From Heliopora coerulea (Eukaryota; Cnidaria; Anthozoa; Scleralcyonacea; Helioporidae), in the NCBI GenBank assembly GCA_030142905.1, contig JASJOG010000028.1, positions 574,501 to 638,500 of the forward strand: 64,000 nt of DNA, read 5' to 3'. The translations under genes were made by a program, and so were the position numbers. Shown piece after piece: positions 27,501-38,100 of this stretch (positions are counted from its first letter, which is position 1; the number at the start of each line of letters is the position of its first letter). The notes under the pieces are model-generated. The model saw only the letters and a program-made list of their open reading frames with translations, did not search any database and was not told the DNA's origin.

Positions 27501-28025
27501 TTAGAGTGAAACTCGTCTTCTTCTCAGTGTTTCAATTTTGATCTCCATGTGAGAGCAAAGTTCTTTCAATCGACAAATCTCTCCTTCAAATCTTTTAGCC
27601 ATGGCTAAGTTCGTCGTTCTAGCTTGGAAAGTTGCGGGCACAACAAGTCCATTTTCCAGCGTCCTTGTTCCCGTTACTTTGACTTGTACTTTGTTGTCTA
27701 GGTGGACTTTCAAAAAAGTGTAGACAAGAAAGGAAAGCTCCATCGTCACGTGGGCAACAAGTTGGTTATCATCAAGATAAGTTCCAATAGCGTATTCATC
27801 GTGTTCATTAGCTTCGTTACGTTCGTCTTTCCTGCATGTCAGAGACTCTCCTAAGGTTGGAGACCATGATGCTTTGTAAACGTGGTGACCTCGTATGACA
27901 GATGAGAATTCAACCTCACAGACGAATGTAAAACTCCCCGGTATCAATGACAATGGGTATGAACGAGCCATAATTGCCAGGCAATCATCAGCTGAACTCA
28001 GTATACTAGTAAGAACGTTTTCCAA
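27501..28025 (-). CDS. HIRAN-like domain ORF inside the pogo element
   Basis: An uninterrupted 174-codon frame runs antisense to the 5' end of the transposase. A HIRAN-like core spans about residues 30-130: EVEFSSVIRGHHVYKASWSP, then TLGESLTCRKDERNE, HDEYAIGTYLDDNQLVAHV and VQVKVTGTRTLENGLVVPAT. This pattern of a GYHVY-like start, CxRE-type strand and VGHV-like turn is what I know from HIRAN-related proteins expanded in cnidarian genomes; HIRAN domains elsewhere bind DNA ends. A coiled-coil-like tail (FEGEICRLKELCSHMEIKIE) follows. It lies wholly within the transposon termini. It could be a captured host domain or part of this transposon's normal cargo. Expression is unknown. Confidence 0.6.
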   Translation of the reverse strand: MENVLTSILSSADDCLAIMARSYPLSLIPGSFTFVCEVEFSSVIRGHHVYKASWSPTLGESLTCRKDERNEANEHDEYAIGTYLDDNQLVAHVTMELSFLVYTFLKVHLDNKVQVKVTGTRTLENGLVVPATFQARTTNLAMAKRFEGEICRLKELCSHMEIKIETLRRRRVSL

Positions 28026-29491
28026 GGGTTTTCTCGGCGCAACCTTTTACAAGCAAACTCCTCAGCTTTCAGTCGTTGTTACGCTAGCCGATAAATCACA
28101 GTCATATGCAGGTAAAAAGGTCACTGCCTTTTCCACCAAATTCAAACTAGAAGCTGTACAGTTCACTGAGGAATCTAATAGCAACCACCAAGCAGCAAAG
28201 AAGTTTAACGTTGACAGGAAGAGAATAAGAGAATGGCGACAAAACAAGAGTAAACTAGAATCTGTTGGAAGTGCGGCGGGCAAGCGAAAGCGTCTTGAGG
28301 GAGGAGGAAGAACGCCTTTTGATGAAGCTATTGAAGAAGTCCTACTCGAATGGGTGCATCAACGACGAGCTAATGGTCTTCGCGTATCCAGAAAAATGAT
28401 TAGAAGCAAACCACGCTGCCTACATGAAGAAAAATGCAAGGAAACGGAAATCCCGCGGACGTTCACCGCAAGCGTTGAATGGGTTCAGAAGTTTATGACC
28501 AGAAATGGTTTATCCATACTGCGCAAAACGACTCAATGTCAGAAGGATCCAGAGAAACTAATTGACAAACTGATATCTTATGTTTTACAAGTACGACGTC
28601 TGCACGAAAAGTTTTCTTACGGAGACAGCGACATTATAGCTATGGATGAAACCGCTGTTTTGGCAAGACATGCTTTCCAATACGACTGTTGATTCTATTG
28701 GCAAGAACACGATAAACATGAAAACATCTGGCCATGAGAGGAAAGTGTCGGTCTGTTTGACAGCTAAGGCAGATGGGACGAAACTTACTTTCATTGTCTT
28801 TTCTGGAGCTAAAAGAGAGACGAAATTACTCAACGAAGAATTTAAAAGAAAATGCGTGGTTGCGTCATCTGCCAATGGTTGGATGAACGAGGAACTAACG
28901 CTTTCCTTTGCAAGAAATGTTTTGGGGAAGTTTACATTCGCGCGACGACTGTTAGCTTGGAATTCTTTCAAGTGCCATGTGATGGACACAGTAAGAGCAG
29001 AACTTGTAACATCAAAGATTGACACAGTAATAATCCCAGGAGGTTGTACCAAATACATCCAAGCTCCAGATGTGGTGTGGAACAAGCCTTTCAAAGCAAA
29101 GGTAACGGAGCAATACGACGAATGGATGGCTGGTGAAGCCCATTCTTTCACGGCTGCTGGAGATATGCGTGGTGCTCCCCGGAAAGAGATTGTAAAGTGG
29201 ATCCTTTAAGCGTGGGCTAGTTTAGATAGTGCAATGATTGTGGCCTCATTCAAGAGCTGTGGACTGACTGTTGCTTTGGATGGATCGGAGGATGACCACA
29301 TCCATTGCTTTAAGGAGGATTAGCCATGCTATTCTGGGCTAGCACGAATCAAAACTGTTCAACATGCTATTGCCCAATCACGTGAACGTGACCCTTTCGA
29401 CGGAATCACAGAGTCGGACGTCGAGGACGCTGCGCCCGACAATCTTGTTATTGACGAAAGTGACTGTGACGATGAACTTGTCATTGATTGA
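27895..29491 (+). pseudogene. Pogo/Tigger-like DDE transposase, disabled
   Basis: The N-terminal part from about 28114 reads as a psq-type helix-turn-helix (FSTKFKLEAVQF ... HQAAKKFNVDRKRIREWRQN), then a CENP-B-like DNA-binding segment. The DDE domain follows with MDETAV (first Asp), FIVFSGAKRET, CHVMDTVRAEL (second Asp) and IIPGGCTKYIQAPDVVWNKP. An acidic tail ends at 29491. The frame shifts by one base in a T run just after MDETAV (about 28660-28666), and in-frame stops interrupt the C-terminal part (29207-29209 and one near 29320). The true start is uncertain because the upstream ORF overlaps the antisense HIRAN ORF. Confidence 0.85.
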
Positions 29492-30612
29492 GAACAATTA
29501 CCTGCAGCTGTAGCTGCATTATAAAAATAACTCGTATTCTATCTACTAGAGCAGAGAACTAGGGTTTCAGTTTTTTCTAAATCCTTGTTATTGTTATTGT
29601 TAAGATTGTTATCAAAGTTCTGCGTTTTTATGGAATCAGATTGCGGTGTTTGCTCAAAAATTAAATAAGCGCCCCCTCTCGAATAAGCGCCCCCCTCTCG
29701 ACCTCCTTAAATTAAATAAGCGCCCCGGGCGCTTATTCGAATCATTACGGTAACCAATTGGCACGCAACACGTCCTACGGCTGATTAAAATCCAGCTTTT
29801 CAAGTGCGAATGCGCATGACCAACTAGTTCTACGGCCATTCTCATCGTGAAATCCAGTTGCACGCCGGATGTCCGAAATACTAGAACATCTGATTTTGCT
29901 AATCAAAGGGCATTTATACACCTCGCATTCAATTTATAGTATTCAATCAGCCAGTCAAATAATCCGGTGTCTCCCTCTAGGACCCGGTAACTCTTCGCGC
30001 GGCTGACGTAAAAGTGACGAGATCGGGGACGAGAATGGCTACCTTTTGGTAGGTCCTATCTTTCAGCTGAATCTTCACTTCACGGAGAAAGTTGCGCGGA
30101 CGCCCTTTCTTTCGCAAAAAATCAAATAGATTTCTGGCTAGTTCCACTCGAGTTACGAGATCTCATAAGACAAATGAAAATTCCACCAGCGTGGAAAAAC
30201 TCTGCCTTCTTGAGGCTGGATTCGTCCAGATAAAACTGAACTCAACTAACAACCTTGATCTACTGTACATATATAATATCACGTCCAACCAGACAGTGGG
30301 ATCTTGAGCACCATCGACATATAGGGGCAAACGTCCGGCGACCCCTTTTCCCGGTTGACGACTTTAAAAATTATAAAAATGACGCCAACGATAGTATGAG
30401 GATATCTAGGGGTATAAAATGCAGTGGCATTTGTGATAATTTAATATTTTTTTCTTTTTATATTTATATAAAAAGTTTTTCATGGGATTAGACTTTTGCG
30501 TCCAAGGGCAATGACTCCAGCCACCCCACTCGCTCCTCTAATGCAACAACGGCAAAAAATAGCCTATACTATTGCTATAAACGAAGTTAAGAATTATAAC
30601 TACTTGTCACCC

Positions 30613-30701
30613 AACCTCGTACCCAGGATCTTTTTTTTTTTTACTCCCCCACCTCCGCTGTGGAGGTGGGGGAGGAAAGAAAAGATCCTGGGTACGAGGT
30701 T
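30613..30701. repeat. Near-perfect palindrome, about 89 bp
   Basis: AACCTCGTACCCAGGATC is mirrored by GATCCTGGGTACGAGGTT. A second pair, CCCCCACCTCC and GGAGGTGGGGG, sits around a 5-base centre. The palindrome is flanked by TACTTGTCACCCA (30601-30613) and TACTTCTCACCCA (30701-30713), which look like an imperfect 13-bp target duplication. Confidence 0.75.
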
Positions 30702-31668
30702 ACTTCTCACCCATAATTGTGTCACACCCACTGACCTCTATGATATATTATAAAGGTTAGTGGACACACCCCACGTTGTAAAACCCAACTCCAGGCTTAC
30801 TACCCTAAACTCTTCAGTCAAATCATAATTTACAATTTTGCTTGATGCTTACTTGGCCGATTGATTAACGTTGACGTGTAGGCGCGACCATCCCTCAACT
30901 TTTGACATCCCCAGCCATCGGGAAACGTGAAATGACTTTTTTCATGGGTTGGAAGTGTTTCGTCCAACCTGGAAAGCAAAGCGACTTTTTATTGATAGTT
31001 AGAATCTAAAATTTGCTTGTACTGAAGACAATCACTGCATGGAAAGTACTTTTGGATGGTATGATGCTGAACTCGGTTTGTGCCAGAAATCCCGCCCTTG
31101 TGCATCCTTCACTTGTTCGATTTTTGACAAATCATGACCTCGCGCGTCAAATATAGTATTGGTTCCTCCCTCTGAGTTGCGGCGTGCGCTTAGGCCTCAA
31201 ATCCGTTACTTGAATGGAGTTCTGAGAGATGTTTCCGTTTTTAAGCACTAACGAATCCTAGCGTAAAGTTAGGATCATTGTATACGACGTGATTAAAACG
31301 TTGGGTATCAAACAGAAATAAAAACGCAACGGTACGCTTAAGATTTTGAGACAAAAACAAGATAACTACTTCGAATTCAAATGTTGTGAAATTTCAGTGA
31401 GTTCAGTATTGGACTTTGTTCCTTTGACGTAAAATCTACCACGCCTGAGATAGTCGCAGTGTTCACGTAAAACCTGGTTCTCATATAATGGTAACTTACT
31501 ACTTCCACGACTCACGTTCCACGACTGCCACGATAACAGTGATTTTTATGTTTTCATAATCGTACGATAATCGCACGACTAAAAAACTTTGTGTCGTGCA
31601 ACTGCCGCACGATCTTTGTGTTTATATGATAACCATTTACCAGGCTTAAGTGGATAGCTTTATTCTTA

Positions 31669-31886
31669 GACCCCGTTCACACGATACCGGTACGAAATGA
31701 AACCATAACGAAATTATTACGGTTAGGCCTTGCGTTCACACGGTATCGGTATGAAAAAGCATGAAACGGTAATGCTGACCGTAACGATTTGAAATCGTAA
31801 TGTGAAACCGTAATCGTGTGAACAGGTTAGTACCGTGATATTTTGATATCGGTGCAGTTTCGTACCGGTATCGTGTGAACGGGGTC
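31669..31886. mobile_element. Harbinger-like MITE (family C), 218 bp
   Basis: The inverted ends GACCCCGTTCACACGATACC and GGTATCGTGTGAACGGGGTC are perfect over 20 bases or more. TTA flanks both sides (31666-31668, 31887-31889). It is non-coding. Confidence 0.82.
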
Positions 31887-32165
31887 TTAGTTGAAAAGTG
31901 GGAAGAGTAAATCGCACACGGCAATTTCGAGCAAAAATCGTAAATAGTGCTCAGAAATAGCACATAACCTGTCCCTGCATACAGATGTCGCGCAATAACA
32001 ATGAAGGAACAAAGAACGAAGGAAAGAAATTTGGTGTAGAAAAGGGTTAAAGAAGCTTTCTCCGTCTTAAACTATTCTAATGGTACTCGTCATTGATGTT
32101 TCGTTGAATCCGACACGTTGTCGTAACTCTGCGCATGTGCTAAACACGAAAACAACTATTCCAAA

Positions 32166-35100
32166 ATGGCAACATCTTTGAATGATTTTAACCAGTTGAA
32201 GGTACTTTGGAATTGGAGAGCTCTTATTCTTGGGTTTTGTCAAGAATACGAAATTTTGTTGAATGAAAATTTGATATCTTTGCAGGATCAACTGAATAAA
32301 GCTCTTGGGGATGCATCTGTAGTGGTGAAAGCATCTTGTGGTTTGATAGCTCTGTTTTATTTTCTTGGTTATATACCTCACGTTTACGATGCATTGGCAG
32401 TCACTCCTGGCTTGTAGGTTGAGCGATTCCATTTTACTTCATATTTTCATACAAGGCATCAGAGCCACTTTTATTACAGTACACAACATGAATTAAAAGC
32501 TCGTGAAGTCACGTCAAGTTGTTGATGTTGTCGATGTGTTGATCACAGCCATAAATACATTTACATTACAGATTATACACATTTTACGTCTTCGTAAATG
32601 CCAAAATCGTACTTTTTCACATTTAGATTCGTAACAGATTTTAAATTTAACACAATCCACAGTTACTATATAAGCATACAACCTTATTTTTTTACCGAAA
32701 TTAGTTGCATTTGATATTGGTAGATTTAGCCCTTTGTAGCTTGTATCCCAGGGCCTGTTGTTCATAGGACAATTAGCAGTAATTCAAAATACTAGGTAAC
32801 CAGTTGTTTAGTTTCATATATTTTTGTTGACCAGTCAAGTTCTAAGGTACTTCACACTATACCAAGCCCATATAGGACTGGCAATCTGTGGTAGGAATAC
32901 TGTTGTGGTTATTAATCATCATTGGTAGGGTTAGTGCTTTGTTAGCTGATGGAGTTTGGGTTAGCATTAGCAGTTAGAATTAGGATTACAGTTTGGATTA
33001 GGTATCACAGGGTATGGTAAACTGTAAGATATCAAGATATTTTGCTGCAAGCTTGTTTTGAATTCTCACAAAGTCTGACAAAGATTTTGACTTTCTTCAG
33101 CATTAAGTAGTAGTATTAAAATTTATCCACAAAATTTTTACAAGTTGAGGATTAACACATTATAAGGCAGGTACCCAACTCTACTGAATAGAATTATCAG
33201 AGTGCACCCTAAATCAAAGGGGGAGAGGAGACTGGAGCTGTAGGAAGAACAGCTTAGTTTTAGTTGACAGGTTTATGTAGTATAAACAAAGGAGTAAATG
33301 AATAGTTACTTTCTTCTCCTAGATATTTATATAGATTGACATGTTAGATAAACATTGTCTGAAACTCAATCTTTTCTAGTCTAATTCCACCTCATTTCAA
33401 AATATGGTCCCTAATTACAGGTGGTTTCATTGAGTACAGAATATGGAATGTGAGTAATTTAGTTTAAAACATTTTTTTTTCCAACAAGGTATACAAATTA
33501 TGGCAGTCATATTTGTTAGTTCATTTACTTCTATCTTTCCTTCTTTATTTCTCATTCCTTACCCATTTATAACAGTTGAATATTACAAAGGAACATTTAT
33601 CATGTTTGGACCTTATGCTTACAAGGATACAGTATTATAATTTTCTAACTTTGGCATGGCAAGAATATCATTTCACAGTTCAGTGTCATTCTTATTATGG
33701 ATATTTGCAGCAACGTATAGGCTGTATCAACTGTATAACTGAAGTTAATCTCTGGGATCTCTAAAGGTCATTGCAGATATAATAGTTCTTGTTTTATGTG
33801 GAAGGATTCTTGAACCTTTATGGGGAGCCCTGGAGTTTCTGGTAAGTTGTATATTGGTTATAATATTATGTGAAGTCTGGGAACATAAGTATTACTAAGT
33901 TTTTTGCAAATAACTTTTTGCCAGCATTTATCATTGCTAATTTTATAATTATATTTGTTGTATACACTTGAATCATAGTTCAATTTTAATCTTGGCTAAA
34001 GCTAAGTTAATTTTGAATTAGAGAAATTTTAGACAGAGGTGGATTCAGTCAAACATCAAGGTGATGTTTAGTAGAATGGTTTTTTAAAATGATTGTCAAG
34101 GCAAGAAATGTAGTGAATGACTTTGAACAAGTCTTCAAAATTCGTCTCATGTAGCATCACCCAAATCCTTTTTGTCAACATTAAGAATTTGGTCAATCTT
34201 TTCCTTAAGAAAAAAGTTGTTAAGAATGCAGCAGTATTGCCATGGGCCTGAAGGCGTATTTACAAATGAATTTTTCTCATTTAAACCCATCTAGAAATAC
34301 ATTACCATCCTCAATATTGGTACATCGTTAATTGCATCATGCTTGTGTTTGTTCTACTATTTGGGCAGTGACAATGTAAATGTATGGTATGTAACTGGTG
34401 GTCTTATTACTTAGATCATATTACCGTGAAACTTGCCTAAGTTGGATTTGATTGTGCATCAAAATTTCATCCGAGTTAAGCAAAATCTGAGTTATGTGTT
34501 ACTTGGATATAAAGTTAGAAATCAATGGGACTTTTTGATGCATCTGAGATAGCCGAAAATCCGAGTTTAGCGAGTCCCGACTTGGGCAAGTTTTACTGTA
34601 TTAACTTTAAGGGGTTCCATCTTTCACCTGTTTCTGTAATACGGTAAATATAGAATGATATAGCAAAGTGCATTCCCAACAGTCTAAATAGTCACAAAAC
34701 AAGCCGCTAGTATGCAAGTAGACAACTTTTGGTCCGATGTACGTGCAAATTAGGAGCTGACTCACCTGGATTTTGTACGGATCGATCCCAGACCAATTCC
34801 CACGCTTAGATTAAATTGAATGAATGATAGATGAAAGATCGTCAAGCTCTTACCTTAGAAAAACAATTCCTGACCCCCAGATGGGGATCGAACCCGCAAG
34901 CCTCTGATGACCGGTGAGACGCTCTAACCATTGAGCTACCAAGACTCAGATGGCGAACTAAGGTGCTACTTCGACATGTGCGACCTAAGCGGTAACCACG
35001 ATATGTTAACGAGATATCCTCTAGCTCTCACATTTCCAAAATATATTGCACTTGGATTAAAATTTCAAACTATTTGGTATTGAGCTTTTTTATTTGCTTT

Positions 35101-38100
35101 CTTTTAGAACTTCATACGCTATTTTATTTCTCTCCATATTGTAAAATACGCAACGCAAATCTGACCACTCACCGGACGCGTAGTATCTGGGAGACATCAA
35201 TAATTTTGAGATTTTAACTGACTGACATAATTCGTTGTCGCAGTTTTTGAAAAGGCGATTGATTGGCCTAATCCAGTATGAAGATAAAATATGTAGACAT
35301 ACTAGGAGAATACTGCTTATTAAAGTTGAAATTTTCTATGACAGACTTTGTAAGGATTCGTATCAGTTTCGTACGATTTTTTCCGTTCAAATCTTCTCAG
35401 AAGCTTTTACGCTAAAACCTCTCGGTTCTGCATGGAAAACAAACCGACAGCCTTGCGGAAAAATCTGCATGCGTCATTTTACTTACAGACTGCACAGCAA
35501 AATCGCGCAAGTAGCCCTGCTACAAGGTATCACAACACACCGCTGTCAGAATCGCAAGGCTAACTCCACCATGTTGTGACGCGCTTGCAACGAGCTGTTC
35601 GCAAGCTTGCTGCAAGTTGCTGTAATGTTTCCCGCTGCTTCAAGCCTGTCCCCAACGGCTGAATGACCAGTCGGGCTCCCCGGACATAAGCCGGAAGGGC
35701 CTGTTATCACAAAGGACCAAGGTATCCTTCCCAATGCAGTCCAGTTTCCACGGAAGGCGAGATTCTTTGATTGTTGAGTGAAATTGGACATATTTCAGAA
35801 TTGGGTTCCTATGATCAAAACCGCCCAGGCCCTTTTGAGGCAGCCAGTTCGTTTCCCAAGTTTCTAAGGAACTACCTACAGCAAGTTGCGACGATCTTGA
35901 AGGGCTCGACGAAAGTCCAGTCCGGTCGTCTGGAACAAGTATAGCTCGTTGTCGGGCATTTTTCCTACTCACGTGCCCGATGACCGAGGGTCCAGACATA
36001 CCGTTCACTGATGAAAAGATTTCCTGGAGCAAAATGTGAGAGTTGCTTGCCCAAGGGCAAGCTGGAATTCACGTTTTTTTACGAAACTTGCCTTGTTCAG
36101 GGTAACATTGTTGCGGCTTGATGAGGTTGTGATAGCTTACTGGAACATTTTTGTTCTTTGCTTTTTTCGTTAAAGGTTCTTAACATTTAGTGGAATGAAT
36201 GGAATTCTCGCTGGCGTGACCGTAGCACTGAAACAAAGTGTACCAGACAACGAGCTGAAAGTGTTCGTGCTAGGTGTTAAAGTAAAGGTGAATAAATAGT
36301 GGCATATGTATAGCAGTCCCTTGAAAGAACGTTTTCAAAAACAGCTGTGCTATTTTATTTTTTAGTACCTGCCGTCGCTGATGGTGATTTGTAGTTTCCT
36401 ACTTTGTATTGTCCAGCTGCTGCCTCTTATTAACGTCATCTTGACCGTTAGTGGTGTATTGGTGGGATGGGTTTATCTGCGTTTCTACCAGCCAAGAGGA
36501 AAAAGTGCTAAAGGCGATCTTCGAGATGGTTTTGCTTTTGCCACGTTCTTTCCAGGACCATTGCAGTGAGCTGAAAAAACTTTTTATTAATCCTATTTCT
36601 CGAACCATTCTCTTTAAACTTGTTGCAAGCCCACCCAACCCCACACGAACTTGTTCACCACACCAAACGCTTTCTTGTTGTACTTCCATGCTCTTGTATC
36701 TGGCTACGCCAAGGTTTTTGGAAGGGGGTCCGTTGATGTTCAAAAGACAAAGGGCAGGGCTTTAGGGAGATTCGGGACCACGTTTCATCGTGGAAAGTTT
36801 ATAAATTCTTGACTCTTGGAGGTTAATTCCGATGATTTGAGGAGAATTCTCCACCTTGTGATGTTGATGAGAGATGATTTTGAATGCTCTTCGAAAGTAA
36901 ATTGTAAGATGCAAGTTCAAATGTGAATGGTAACACCTGGTTTTGTTGCATGAAGGTGTCTGGAAAACTAATTTGTGAAACGTGCGTTGACTGCAGAATG
37001 TTTCATTCGGATTGCTATACCGGTGGAACTAAATCGCGTGAAATTTGGCCAGCAGTACACATGACAGTTAAACCCTGGACCCAAGGTTTATTTGCATGTT
37101 GGACATGCCAGACCTGTGTGAAAAACACCTGGAGCAGTTTCTGGCCCCAGTTGACCGTGAACAAAGGCACGTAAACATTTTCTGAGTTTCCCTGACCTCC
37201 CCAAGCGTTGCCCACGTCGTTTTACATTACCTTGGCCATGTTGTTGTGGGGTGCTGGTGGTACAGTGGTAGTACACTTGTCTCGCAACTCTGTTGTACTA
37301 GGGTTCGATTTTGACTCCTCGCAGTTCTCTGATTGACCATTTCATGACCGATCATTTTTGAAATCTATAAGGTCAATCTACTTAGCATGCGATTTTGCGC
37401 AATATCTTGATTGGAGAGGACAACAAACGTCCCACATGAAAGGGAATTGACAACTCTGCTACTATATATCAAAATGTAACGGACCTAGAATCTTGGAGCC
37501 CAAGTGCGGGTGGACCGGTTTGGATGGGACTCTACAGAGAACCTGCTCCCATGAACTCGCTGTCCCCTTGAGGGGGGAAGCAGAGACGGGGGCTCCTTTT
37601 GATAGTTTGTTTTGGTCGCCTTTTAACAACGTTATAACTAACAATTTGAAATTGTGCCTTTTCGCTTTTTTTGTTGATTTGTCACGGCTGAAATCCTGAA
37701 AAATAAATGTCCGGTCGTATGCGACCCCATTGGCTACCAAAGAGTTCAAGTTAACTTGATCACATGTGAGGAGAGTTTTACCGAGTATGACTCTACGAAG
37801 CATTGCAGGCTTTCACCGGGTACTCTGGTTGCGTCCTATGCTAACACGCTGAACTTATGAAAGATGGCCCACACTAATCCTTTACTGAAAACAACTAGGT
37901 GATAGAGTTATCTAGTATACATAGGAACTTTACTTCTTCACACTTAAAGATTATCCAGTCTTGTAAGAAATATTAAAGCCCAGCATAAAATGCGAAGTAA
38001 TGGTATGATAAGATTTATTCTGACGTTTCGTTGTATACATCAAAACACCTTCAGAGATACTATTAATAAATATGCTTAAACGTGGATATATATTTACAAA

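Larger units (their letters stand above)
27268..29750 (+). mobile_element. Pogo-like DNA transposon, 2.48 kb, decayed
   Basis: The left terminus CCGTAATGATTCGAATAAGC and the right terminus GCTTATTCGAATCATTACGG are inverted repeats. The right flank is TA; the left is TT where TA is expected. The element carries a plus-strand DDE transposase with a frameshift and stops, and a minus-strand HIRAN-like ORF. AATAAGCGCC motifs repeat in tandem just inside both ends. It sits between POLE3 and TMEM115. Confidence 0.85.
29751..32165. other. Intergenic stretch between the pogo element and TMEM115
   Basis: No gene was recognised. It contains the 30613-30701 palindrome and the 31669-31886 MITE. A further weak inverted pair (GGTTCTCATATAA near 31476 and TTATATGATAACC near 31622) suggests another short foldback. 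The TMEM115 promoter should be in the last few hundred bases; no TATA box is clear. Confidence 0.5.

Noticed and set aside
34864..34945. tRNA gene on the minus strand
   Set aside because: The stem strands do not match and the sequence resembles the SINE family B copies.
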